From the NCBI GenBank assembly GCA_963281255.1, contig OY725498.1, positions 4,402,001-4,466,000 of the forward strand: a stretch of DNA of 64,000 bases, in the 5' to 3' direction. The translations under genes and the position numbers were made by a program. The stretch is from Aphrocallistes beatrix. Its lineage: Eukaryota > Porifera > Hexactinellida > Sceptrulophora > Aphrocallistidae. This document shows positions 43,601-52,900 of the stretch, piece by piece (position 1 is the first letter of the stretch; each line of letters begins with the position of its first letter). The notes beneath the pieces were generated by a model. That model was not told where the DNA came from. It saw nothing but the letters and a program-made list of their open reading frames with translations, and did not search any database.

Positions 43601-46600
43601 AGGAATATTGAACTGGTGAGAAGACAAATAATACCTGAACTTTTGGTGCTAATAAGTACACAAATTGAAAAGTTTCAATGAAATGACCACACTAACAAGT
43701 TAATTATTGGAATAGATTTGTAGGAAAATCTACCCCAAAACACCCTACAGTTTTAAAATATATTTATGCTCTAAAATGGCAGTAAATACCTTAAATCATC
43801 ACTGAAAACCACTTGGAATTTTAATGGCAGAGTACATTCTTCATATAATACCACATATGTTAGATCTAAAACTACCAATCGTATGTAAATGCACAACCTT
43901 TGGGTCAACATAAATGCAATGAACTATTTCAAAGCCAGCCCAAGCGTCATCTGATTTCGTCAATGATAAGAAGCAGGTTAAGTTTTCCATTTTGAACAAG
44001 TCAAATAGTTCCAATACGTCTTAACGGTTCCTATGTAATTATAGGCCAGTTCTGTTATCAGGTGACGAATACTTACAAAATAAAATTCCATAAATTACAA
44101 ATATTTTAAAAAGAATTTTGATTTCAATCTAGCTCAATTGCAATTCGCAACAGAAGACTAAGATGAAGTTGTCATTGATTATTAGGAGACAAAAAAAGTG
44201 GCACAATTAAGGCCAGGATATTAATCCTATAAATCCATTAAACAGTTGATACATTTAGAAGAATAAGGATGATTGAGATTGAGAGGCAAGACAAGTTTTA
44301 AGTGAAAGACAATTAAAAAATTGTGTTTCCAAATCGTAGAGCTTCCTTCCAAAATTAGAAGCGTTATATTACACATACATCCATATATACACATGAATAT
44401 ATTATGTTAAAACACTTCCAAATACACAGGTATTTGAATTCATTATAAGAAATGGAATGCAAGGTAATAATTGATAAAAGCATCCCTTGGTTAATCTCGT
44501 CTACTCAGTTCTGGGCTGTACATATATAGAGGCTAATCAATTGAATAATTGAGGCCATATGGAAGCGGGTTTAATACATGTAGAAAGAATGAGGGTTGTT
44601 ACAGGTGGCTATTTCTGATAAAACACAACTATGTCTGAGAAACAATTATATAGAAAGTTTCTGTAGTGTTAGATCAGAATTCCAAGTTGTTACTTTGGTC
44701 GATTAAGATGCAAAGTTTTATGTTAATTCTCATTCTTTTCATATCAAACTAGAATTGAATGCAGGTGGCTAATAAAAGTCGGGAATTTAAGGTATGGGAT
44801 TGGATGTTATTTATTTATTCAGGCAATCAAAAACTATTCATAGTAACCGGATGCTAATATTACTTCCTGGTTGTATGAAATCTGAAATATAGCCTTTTCA
44901 TATATGTTTAAGAATATATTATTTTGTTATTCATTTCGTAAGAGAAAAATAAATTGATCAATTCTACGTCAAACACAAGAAATTAGTCAACATTTCACAA
45001 ATTTGTTCCTCTTGCCCCCTGCAGGCAGGTTGAGGTACGACACTATGGTGGTACCAATCTGACGACCTAAACTCTGTACCAATCAAGTTCTCAAATTCAT
45101 GAGCTACGTTTTATGGCCGAAAATTGTGGAGGAACCCTGAAATTATTTATACAATCACTACTATACATGTTTTGAACCACAAAAAGATACTATGAATTGA
45201 TTTAACATTGCAACTAAATAACCTCTGAATAAATTAGAAAAATAGCGATAGAAATCCATAATAATTGCTACAAAAGAGAGCTCATCGATCGCGGGCTAAA
45301 ATGCAACATCAACATCCTAATTAACCAAACTAAAGAGTAGCTTGAGTTGTTTTCAAGATGTTGCAACATGCACTGCTACACACATACAGGGATTAAATAA
45401 GCAGTAAGAGAGGAAGGAATTATAAATAAATCACGATAGGGAGGTGAGATGTAGAAGAGTGGGAGTTCATATCGATGAGAAAATACTTTACCATTTCCTT
45501 AAACTTTGTAACTTGGACATCGAATTCAGGTGGTTTAACAGCTATTGATGAGTCAGAATGTTTCTAACCACGCCCGAAGTGAACATAAAACATCATTTGT
45601 GAACATAATATGATGCATTTGTGTAATGTATGCAAACATAGAGTGAAGAAAGAATAATACTATCTGTTTAAGTAATATTTCTCTCTACACCCCACAAAGA
45701 GCAAAGTCCATAGCTTGCAATGGATAGCTCATTCAGTCTAACTCTAACGCAGTCTCTAATCATTCACTGTACGTAGGCAAATTAAATAAATATTAATCAA
45801 TTCGCTGAATGATACCATATTGAGGTGAGAGATAAACATAGTTGTGACTAACAAAGTTGGAAAGTACAATTGTGTATATGTGTTAGGGTAGTTTGTAGAA
45901 AAAATGTATTGGGAAAAAGAAAATACAGTCGACTCCGCTTAATAGGGCCACATCGGTCAGAGGACATTTTGCCCCGATTAAGCGGAGGGCCCTATTAACC
46001 GAAAATATTTTGTATTAGCTTCTATGTGTGTGAGAGCTATTCCGGTCCTGCCAAAAGTGGCCCGATTAAGCGGCTGACCCGATTAAACAGTGGCCCTATT
46101 AAGCGGAGTCGACTGTATTGGGAAATACAAATATTTTGGAAGTACATTTTTGGAAAAATTATCTGGGAAAAAAGTTACATTTTGAAAAACAGCCATATAA
46201 TATTCCTGACTGTACTATAGAGAAGTGGCACAAGATAACTATAGCCATACCTGTGAATTATATTGTTGTCATGGCAATACGCTACTGCTTCCAAGATCTG
46301 CTGGATGCACCGGCTAGCTTCTGACTCAGAATAGTACTCTCGTTTTACGATATCATCAAAGAGCTCGCCTCCAGTGACCAGATCGAATATCATATAATAC
46401 TGCATGTCATCTTGAAATGTGTTGTGGAGACGGACAATATTGGGATGCTATAGAGAAAGTTTTGACTAAAATCAATTAACGAAACTGATACACTATTTCA
46501 TCAGAACGCACTGTGACGAAATGGACGTAATTAGTTAATTATCTCAAATGAAATGCTTGTGCAAGGTCAATTTGCCATTCAGTACTATGACAAGGTTTTC

Positions 46601-46996
46601 AACAGATTAGATGCATTTTTTTCTGAAGACTAATGAAAATTTGATTAAGCGTTATGGTAGTAGAGAAGTAGAATTACAATACAATTAGATTAGAAGGGTT
46701 AGATCATGATTCAAATGAAAAGATCGGAACAATTTCGTATATTATCGGGATTGATTGTTAATATGTTAAAGAGAAGCCAAGTTTACCTGAAGCTGTGAGC
46801 AGATCTTAGTCTCGTTCTCAATTCGAGCATTGAGAACGCGTGAACGTATTATCTTAACTGCAAATTCTTCCTTTGTCTTTTTGTTCCGACATCTTTTCAC
46901 AATTCCAAATGTTCCTTGGCCAAGTGTCTCCAAAGTCTCAAATTGATCGAGAAACCCAGTTTGTGGTCCTGTAGTTTTCGTTGTCTTCGCTGCCAT
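33570..46996 (-). CDS. CAMK2: Calcium/calmodulin-dependent protein kinase II, with alternative terminal exons
   Basis: One locus inferred from splice compatibility. Exon 1 (46996-46787, 70 codons) and exon 2 (46447-46251, ending phase 2 at CAC AG|GTATGG) encode the kinase N-lobe through the HR of the catalytic loop. Two downstream exons each start with G GAC/GAT ATC AAG CC(T/G) after a TAG acceptor, completing [11 protein letters not shown], and run without further introns to a stop: cassette B (36000-35055) and cassette A (34620-33570). Joining gives kinases of about 450 aa (B) or 485 aa (A), both with kinase, regulatory segment and association (hub) domain, the CaMKII plan (human alpha is 478). 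Neither cassette has its own N-lobe: only about 430 bp separates them. The intron between exon 2 and cassette B is about 10.2 kb and holds a nested gene. Upstream noncoding exons may exist. Confidence 0.85.
34621..35054 (-). other. Spacer between CaMKII cassettes
   Basis: 434 bp with no kinase N-lobe coding. An AATAAA signal on the minus strand (34971-34966) lies 84 nt past the cassette B stop, which would end B transcripts before cassette A. Confidence 0.6.
35055..36000 (-). CDS. CAMK2: CaMKII terminal exon, cassette B (NFG variant)
   Basis: 314 codons plus stop, parallel to cassette A but clearly diverged. It keeps DIKPENLLL and [20 protein letters not shown], but the DFG motif reads KLANFGLAL: the Mg-coordinating Asp is Asn (codon AAT). 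The activation-loop end is [11 protein letters not shown]. The regulatory segment [20 protein letters not shown] keeps the Thr286 position and calmodulin site; the inhibitory Thr305/306 positions appear as Ser/Ala (SAIISALC). The hub domain is intact ([17 protein letters not shown] to WKCVHLHSS). It is probably catalytically weak or dead yet able to bind calmodulin and co-assemble; this is inference. Confidence 0.88.
37773..37959. mobile_element. Inverted-repeat element (CTATTTATAG ends)
   Basis: A 187-bp sequence with long imperfect inverted ends: CTATTTATAG at both termini, then TGGCTTCCCCGCCTAAAAT versus TGACTTCCCCTCCCAAAAT, then CGGAAATGACGCAAC versus CGGAAATTACCTAACGCAAC. It is a MITE-like foldback in the CaMKII intron. 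Target duplication not clear. Confidence 0.6.
39864..40033. mobile_element. Pogo-like MITE, CGCTTAATCGGG family (diverged)
   Basis: Contains several CGCTTAATCGGGAC-type words in both orientations and the family core ACATAGAAGCTAATAC followed by ATCGGTTAATTGGG. The right end GTGGAGTCACCTG precedes TA; the left end is degraded. Confidence 0.6.
41395..41998. repeat. Possible larger inverted-repeat element with nested MITE
   Basis: GGGCCGGGTCGCTAGG near 41401 and the complement GGGATGGGTCGCTAGG ending near 41990 could be element termini about 600 bp apart. A pogo-like MITE (41536-41674) lies inside. A hairpin GGAGCGAGAGACGCTCC occurs at 41772-41788. Boundaries and target duplication are uncertain. 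Confidence 0.3.
41536..41674. mobile_element. Pogo-like MITE, CGCTTAATAGGG family
   Basis: Ends ATCGACTCCGCTTAATA and TATTAAGCGGAGTCGCTTA are inverted. The interior has CACACATAGAAGCTAATACA, TATTTTCGGTTAATAGGG and CTCCGCTTAATAGGGCC, shared with the copies at 45926 and 49678. The terminal CAGT is lost at both ends. Confidence 0.65.
42128..42529 (-). CDS. Uncharacterised 133-aa protein nested in the CaMKII intron
   Basis: The ORF is open for 20 further codons upstream but without ATG; the first ATG gives 133 aa beginning [20 protein letters not shown]. The N-terminus is basic and amphipathic; the middle has [20 protein letters not shown] and an acidic stretch ([14 protein letters not shown]); the C-terminal half is helical, probably coiled coil ([20 protein letters not shown]). 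Strong hydrophobic/charged patterning in an otherwise stop-rich intron suggests a real gene, same strand as CaMKII. I do not recognise the family; a cryptic exon is the alternative. Confidence 0.5.
   Translation of the reverse strand: MSRVGKAIKQRASLTFIPFLAQKFIEKKLKDTREEEMPIQINVDQFFFYEDCVLVPGSEEDEDVQRFWKETDAKRQGIEKKSTETLTNISKIKEEIYNMRSQTEAMYESCQGFATAVDRTSHVFSQDFSLQAY
45926..46115. mobile_element. Pogo-like MITE, CGCTTAATAGGG family (best-preserved copy)
   Basis: A 190-bp element flanked by TA, with perfect inverted ends CAGTCGACTCCGCTTAATAG extending to GGGCCAC. Inside are more GATTAAGCGG words in both orientations and the family core (complement of ACACATAGAAGCTAATACAA). It lies about 135 bp from the CaMKII exon 2 donor. 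Confidence 0.85.
46251..46996 (-). CDS. CAMK2: CaMKII exons 1-2 (shared kinase N-lobe)
   Basis: Exon 1 (46996-46787) begins [12 protein letters not shown], then [15 protein letters not shown] (glycine loop) and [13 protein letters not shown] (ATP-anchoring Lys). The alpha-C region ([14 protein letters not shown]) is about four residues shorter than in vertebrate CaMKII. Exon 2 (46447-46251) encodes [51 protein letters not shown] and stops inside the catalytic-loop HRD. The 339-bp intron between them has no notable content. In-frame codons upstream of the Met exist but lack another ATG. Confidence 0.88.
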
Positions 46997-48023
46997 CCTT
47001 ATGCTTGAATCACTAGTATTCCCTACGTCCAATGATACAAACACATTTCAAGCGATTGAAATAGATGTTTTCGAAGAATATTTTAATTAAAAAGTTCGAA
47101 AATGTAGAACATTCTTTTCACAAAAAGATAGCGACAACAGTTGATATAATTTATTTTCAAAAAATATTTGGAACTGTGTCTTTTAGTTTTATGCAATGTC
47201 TGTTTGAACCGAAACAGATGAAATTCCAAAAATCTGTTTTAAATTCATTATATTCACCTAATTCTACTCCGAGACATTACCTGTATTTTACTCATTCATT
47301 AATGACTATGCAATTAATGAATAATCTCGGAAATTACATTTAGTCCAGTTCTAGCTCAGTCTTGGAATGTCAGTTGATTAATAATCTACTTTATAGCAAG
47401 CTAGCATTTAGTCCGCATTTTCTATAAAAGAAATTTAACTACATACATATATTGACTGCTCTTGTAAGTGTGAATAAAATGAAGAATGTGTTGTCTGTTC
47501 ATGAGACAGGGAGGTAGTCAAAACAATCGCATCAAATCCTTGTATGGATAGATACATAATGTATTATTGGCATATCCTGTAGCTTCATCTATCAATGCAA
47601 CTATACTCGTAAGAACTGGAAAGTTTTACCAGACAAGTTGACATACTTTCAATTGGACAGGTTGCAAAAATTAAGATTTGGGCTACGCATCTGAAATACA
47701 TACTTCTTTCTACCAATTTTGCTGAGGATAACAGTTTTGCTGATGATAACAGTTTTGAACATTAATATTTTATTTATTTGCTTGAAAATTTCCGAGTGCG
47801 GAAAAATGTGGTTAAATGCGGTTAGTGGTTCTACGGAACCATAAAATCCTAAAAATTCTCCTTACCACGATGCCAACACTATAATCAAATTTTGGTAAAC
47901 CTTGACATTATTCTGGTTTGACCCAAGACAAACACTATTTATAATTCGCGATATTAACATGGTTTATACTTACATATACATTTAAAAATATCCTTTGTTA
48001 TTATAGAACTGAAAAATCCTACT
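46997..48023. other. Intergenic region upstream of CaMKII
   Basis: AT-rich; presumably CaMKII promoter and the 3' flank of the next gene. A short near-perfect 18-bp tandem duplication (GCTGAKGATAACAGTTTT twice) lies at about 47719-47754. A 92-codon ORF at 47065-47343 has no visible homology. Confidence 0.45.
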
Positions 48024-49037
48024 TCAGTGAAATTGACTTCTCATGTCAATTCGAATTACTTTCGAATCAATCAATACAAACACGTTACCCTCTTCATCAG
48101 TCGACATCCCTTGTTGAAGAAAACAATTATTTGCAACTAATAGTTCTGACTCCACAACTTCTACCAAAAGCCCATCCCAACTGTAAACCTCCAGCAGTCC
48201 ATTAGAACATTTCGAAACGTATAACTCCTCACGTATCGGGTGAATGCAGAAGAAATAGAGTTGTTCTTTAAGATCATACCATTGTTCACAGCTGGGTGAA
48301 GTTAGACATGAGCCCAAACCCAGGCTAATGAGAGATAGAGTGACACCAATGTCGAACTTGTCAACCATAACTATACGATGATACCCTGGCTGTAAAGCGA
48401 TGAAGAGTTCATATGTGCTCGATTTCACGTCTCGTGGTTTCACAAGCCTTCCATTACACACGAAATAGTTTTGGAAAGGTGTACTACAGTACACTGCGTC
48501 AGAGCGAGGATCGCATAAGAAGAGAGCCAACTCGTGGTCAGCTTTATCCAATAGAACACCCATTGGATCTTTGATTTTGTTTACTTTTCCATTAATTTTA
48601 AACTCATTTAACATTGTAATAAGAAATCCATCTAATGTAAATATTTGGAGAAACCCAGCGGAAGCATCCAATGTAGTAACAATGACAAAATTCTCGAAAA
48701 TACTGATCCCAGAACCTAGACAAATTATTTGGTTCCCTAGTCTAGAAAAGTCTAACACATGCTCCCCTGTTCGTGAGAACACCTGTGCACCCCATTCATT
48801 TGTAATGTAGACGTGGGAGTTAGCTTGAGAGACTGCTAAACTGCAGCCCTCTTCAAAAATACCCACGAATAACTCGTCAACTTTCCGTTCCATTCGGATA
48901 TTGATTGAACACACTAGAGTACCTAATTTGAGGCATGAAAATGAAGAATCTAAAGTAGAACATTTCAGAAGGTATTCAATGATATGAATGATAAAACCTG
49001 TCCAGCACAGCCACCAAAGGGACTGACAAAAAGTCAT
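48024..49037 (-). CDS. Divergent NHL-type beta-propeller protein
   Basis: ORF of 337 aa from the first Met or 289 aa from Met49 (MERKVDELFVGIFEEG), where propeller similarity begins. Repeating strands with a blade-like pattern are visible: SLAVSQANSHVYITNEWGAQ, DPMGVLLDKADHELALFLCD, KPRDVKSSTYELFIALQPGY and GMSTDEEGNVFVLIDSKVIR. This matches NHL repeats in spacing but is far more diverged than the other two NHL genes here, and it lacks their coiled-coil N-terminus. The first 48 residues are hydrophobic and Cys-rich; they may be a membrane anchor or upstream non-coding frame. Function unknown. Confidence 0.6.
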   Translation of the reverse strand: MTFCQSLWWLCWTGFIIHIIEYLLKCSTLDSSFSCLKLGTLVCSINIRMERKVDELFVGIFEEGCSLAVSQANSHVYITNEWGAQVFSRTGEHVLDFSRLGNQIICLGSGISIFENFVIVTTLDASAGFLQIFTLDGFLITMLNEFKINGKVNKIKDPMGVLLDKADHELALFLCDPRSDAVYCSTPFQNYFVCNGRLVKPRDVKSSTYELFIALQPGYHRIVMVDKFDIGVTLSLISLGLGSCLTSPSCEQWYDLKEQLYFFCIHPIREELYVSKCSNGLLEVYSWDGLLVEVVESELLVANNCFLQQGMSTDEEGNVFVLIDSKVIRIDMRSQFH

Positions 49038-49069
49038 TTACATACAAACGGCCTTTACTTAAACGTTTA

Positions 49070-49471
49070 CAGTGGAACCTCCGTAATCCGACACCTCTGT
49101 AATCCGACATTTCTCTAAACCGACATTATTTCTGTTCACGGATCGTTATTCTATAGAAAACAACCTCTATAATCCGACACCTCGCTATTCCGGAATCCGA
49201 CAATTTAATGATTTTCCAGTAATGCAATTTCGACCTGTATAATCCGACAATTTTTTCGTCTATCAAAAAATGTCGGATTATGAAGGGGTTATTTTACCTC
49301 TTTGATCAGACAAATTATCCGTCTGTCAAATATTGTCGGATTGTAGATGTTATTTTACCTCTATAATCCGACATTTTGCTGATTTTCACAAATGTCGGAT
49401 TATGGAGGTTATTCGATAATCCGACATTTTTCTCGTCTCCTATTGAATGTCGGATTATGGAGGTTCCACTG
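49070..49471. mobile_element. Pogo-like MITE with dense AATCCGACA array
   Basis: A 402-bp element flanked by TA, with inverted ends CAGTGGAACCTCCGTAATCC / GGATTATGGAGGTTCCACTG. The word AATCCGACA or its complement TGTCGGATT recurs about a dozen times, in direct orientation in the left half and mostly inverted in the right half. No ORF with transposase features. It is upstream of the propeller gene. Confidence 0.8.
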
Positions 49472-49677
49472 TATTATAATTGGAAGGTTGATGGTGGGAC
49501 TTTTTATGGTTGCCATTGTATCAGGTTCAATTGTACGTATATTGCATATACTGTATATAAAAATGTTAGTGAGAAGAGAACTAACAGATTTCAACAATGA
49601 AATTTCCTTGAATCAATACATAAATTGAGTATTAATGATAAAACATTTTAGATTACCAAGGAACTAAAAAGATAATA

Positions 49678-49795
49678 CAGTAGACTCCGCTTTATAAGAC
49701 CACCGCTTAATCGGACCACTTTTAGCAGGACCGGAATAGTTCTCACACATAGAAGCTAATACATAATATTTTCGGTTAATTAGGATTCTCGACTG
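49678..49795. mobile_element. Pogo-like MITE, CGCTTAAT family (deleted copy)
   Basis: Left end CAGTAGACTCCGCTT follows TA; the interior shares GCAGGACCGGAATAGTTCTC, CACACATAGAAGCTAATAC and TATTTTCGGTTAAT with the 45926 and 41536 copies. The right side is truncated at TCTCGACTG. It lies in the 49038-49988 spacer, otherwise AT-rich and featureless. Confidence 0.6.
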
Positions 49796-49988
49796 TGAAT
49801 ACCTTAAGGCTGAATACACTATTTCTAACCGTAATTAATTAACTGCATAATAACATGGGCAATCAACTTTACACAAAAACCAATTAAGTAGAAATAAAAT
49901 GAGATCAAACAGTTCAAATTTACAAATAAGCTACAAAATATACTAGCAAGTATGTACATTGTCTATAATCTCTACGAACCAGGGATAA

Positions 49989-52900
49989 TCACTTTTTCAC
50001 TTGCTTTCCATACAGCTTCTTGTTGATTAAGAAAATTAATAGATTCACATTCACTTTCACCTGACTACCGATTTTACACACTGCCACCCCGTCAAATTGT
50101 AGCTGTAGGAGATCTTGAATAACTAGGTCAGTTTTCTCGACGAGATTACCGAGAAATTTCGCGTGCACTTCAAACTTAGACATGTCAACTTGGCGAATCT
50201 CAATATTTATACTTCGATACTGGAAACGCTGGATACCCTCAATCTCGAGTATGACGCCTTTGTCGTAGAGTTTCTGAGCGGTGTATTTGATGGTTTTAGG
50301 CTTAAAATCCGCACCTGTACCCCCGGTCGCAATCTTGCCAGCTCCCTTGCTGCCTCTCAGCGCTTTGGCCCTAGCCATATTTTCGAGCGCGGAATTGATA
50401 TACTGCTGGTAGAAATCGTACTGCTCATCATGGAATTTCTCTTTCTCTTCGAGTTGCTTAAGTGTGCCGTTCAGTCGTTTCTTTTCAACACGTCGCTGCT
50501 TACGATGCCGGGCTTGGTTCGTGATATCTTTCGCAATAGCGTTTATAATTTCCTGATAGTGGTCCTGTTTCGAAACGAGTCCTTCTTCCTCTAGAATATC
50601 CAAATTCCGTTTTATCTTATTCTTTACTGTATCGATATTCGGGTTCGTGGTGTGTAGTGCGGTAGTGTAGCGATGGATCATAAACGCATCGCCATGTCCC
50701 TTCTGTATCTGCTGCTGGATCATTTCGTCGAATTCCTTTCGAATGGCTTCAGTGGGTGGAGTGTCCAATACCTCAGTCAGTGTTTCCCCTCCCTGGATAC
50801 GTAGCAGGTCAACGCACATTCCTTTCGTCTGCACGAAGATAGCTCTAGAATCTGTTGGCTCGTTAATATCGAACTGATCGTGTTTACTAGAGAGAGTTAG
50901 GGCGATTTCAGTCTCGCAGGCCTCTTGCCAATTCTCCTTCGCCTCTTCAGTTGAACTCGCAGTAAGCTCAGCGATATCTCCGACCAGATTCCGGATGTGT
51001 GAATCTGCGCCTAAGTCAGCGAGAACCTCATGAATAGGATCTGCAAGATCGGGAATGATAGTAGTGGCATGCTCCAGAAGAAGTTTGTGTGTGGAGACGA
51101 TGTCTTTGGCAGATAAGCGGACAATCGGTTTAGAGATCTGAACAAGATCCGTGAATTCATCGAACCCGAATTTCTCCTCAGGCGTTTGCACAGTTGAGAG
51201 TTTCAACATGTACACCTTGAATATCTGGTACTTCTCTTGTATGAACGGGTTTAACCCCTCGAGTGGATTGTTCTTGGGCACAGTCTTGTTGGTAGCAATA
51301 TTTTGAAGTACTCTTGAAATGCTAGAGACGTTTTTTCGTTGTTCCACTGTTAACTGTCCTGCACCCTTAGAAGGGTCTAACTCGATCAGTCCATAACTCT
51401 CGGGATTCACAATGATAGGGTTGATGTAACGGTAATACACGAGGTTAGAGAGAGTTTTCACAACCTCATCTTCGCTAACTGCAGGGAATTGTTTGATTAA
51501 ACACTTGCGTACAATCATAGCGATGTACCGTATGCCATATGGAATCTTGTTGATATTCTCAGTTATCACTGTCACAAGCTCAGTCACCAATGGTTTGATC
51601 GCCTCGGCTATAACTGACATTTTTTCCTGTACCTCAGGGTGCTCGATAGCCTTTTCATTGGTAACCTCGTAAGGTAGTGAGGTTGCAGTGCCTGTTTGTG
51701 ATTCCATTAGGTTCACCATCTGTTTGTAGATATCGACTGGTGTAAGGTAGAATCGTGTGGGAGAGTTGATCATTACGTTAACGAGAGGGCGTAGCAACTC
51801 TTTGAAATGGTTGTGTGCACCCCCTCTGCTCTCACGTGTAAACTTTATGAGTATCTTGACGGCTATACTGTTCATGGTACTGATATCTTGTATCTGTATC
51901 ACTTTAACGTCTATTTCAGCGTGCAGTGCTACCTGAATCATTTTCATGAAAAGGTACATTTCACGTGGATTTGTCCCGTAATTGTAGAGAGCGAGCACTA
52001 CATTGTCCAGGAATTCATTCTTCTTGGTGACACCCAGAAGGTAGAGCACTTTAGCGATGTAGTTTGGGTTTGTTTGGAGTAGATAGAATAAATGTTGGTA
52101 GGCATCAAGTAGCTTCCGAGAGGAGGCAGTGAAATTCTTGATTCCATGACGGTTAGATCGCTTGGCTAAAGCTTGGTCGCGACGTTTCTGTACTTTGCTC
52201 GTGGTGTTAATGACATCTTTCAGAGTGATTTGGTTCCGAATTAAAAGCCCAATTTTTATATCCAGATTGGTGAGATCAACTTCTTGGTGCTTTAGATGCT
52301 GCATTTTGGAAGTGAGATCGCCTCGGAGTGAGTTGACTGTCAATTCTTCAGCGATGTCTGCATCACTCTGATCTAGCAGCTTCAGGAACTTGTTGAGTGA
52401 AGCCACTGGAGGATTCTTCTCAGCGACTAGAGTCTGGTAATTCTCTTTGGCCTTAATTCCTCTCCAAAATGCTTGTACGCGGATAATAGACGCCACACCA
52501 TCTTCGAAATGTTTCCTCCTAAGGTAGAGATGGTGTCTGGCTATCCATCCCCTCACAAACCTCTGGATGTGTAGAACAGAATCAGTACTGTTCTCAAAAA
52601 GAATCTGACGGTCTCTGATATGTTTCCTCACGAGGTGACCCTTAACATGGGCTTGCACGATTTGAATACGCTCTTCATTATCTTTATAGTATTGCAATTT
52701 GGCTTGTGTCCGTTTTCGCACATGATATCCTCTTATAAGCGACTGTAATTTAATGATCTGAGGTTCGTTCGTTTGGAAGAGCATCCATCTGGAGTGGTCA
52801 GCTGTCACTCTTGTCACGACTTCTTGTATCTCTTCCTTATTCAAGTACGAACTCAACGCGTCGAGGGGTGGAGCCGGTTTTACCCATGTGACTATCTCGG

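Larger units (their letters stand above)
36001..46250 (-). other. Large CaMKII intron (about 10.2 kb)
   Basis: AT-rich, bounded by an AG|GTATGG donor at 46250 and a TGATAG acceptor at 36001. It contains a small nested ORF (42128-42529) and several inverted-repeat elements (37773-37959, 39864-40033, 41536-41674, 45926-46115). No additional kinase cassette was seen. The rest is unannotated AT-rich sequence. Confidence 0.7.

Noticed and set aside
47065-47343. 92-codon plus-strand ORF opposite the CaMKII 5' region
   Set aside because: Phe/Lys-rich AT-driven composition, no homology, overlaps the probable CaMKII promoter.
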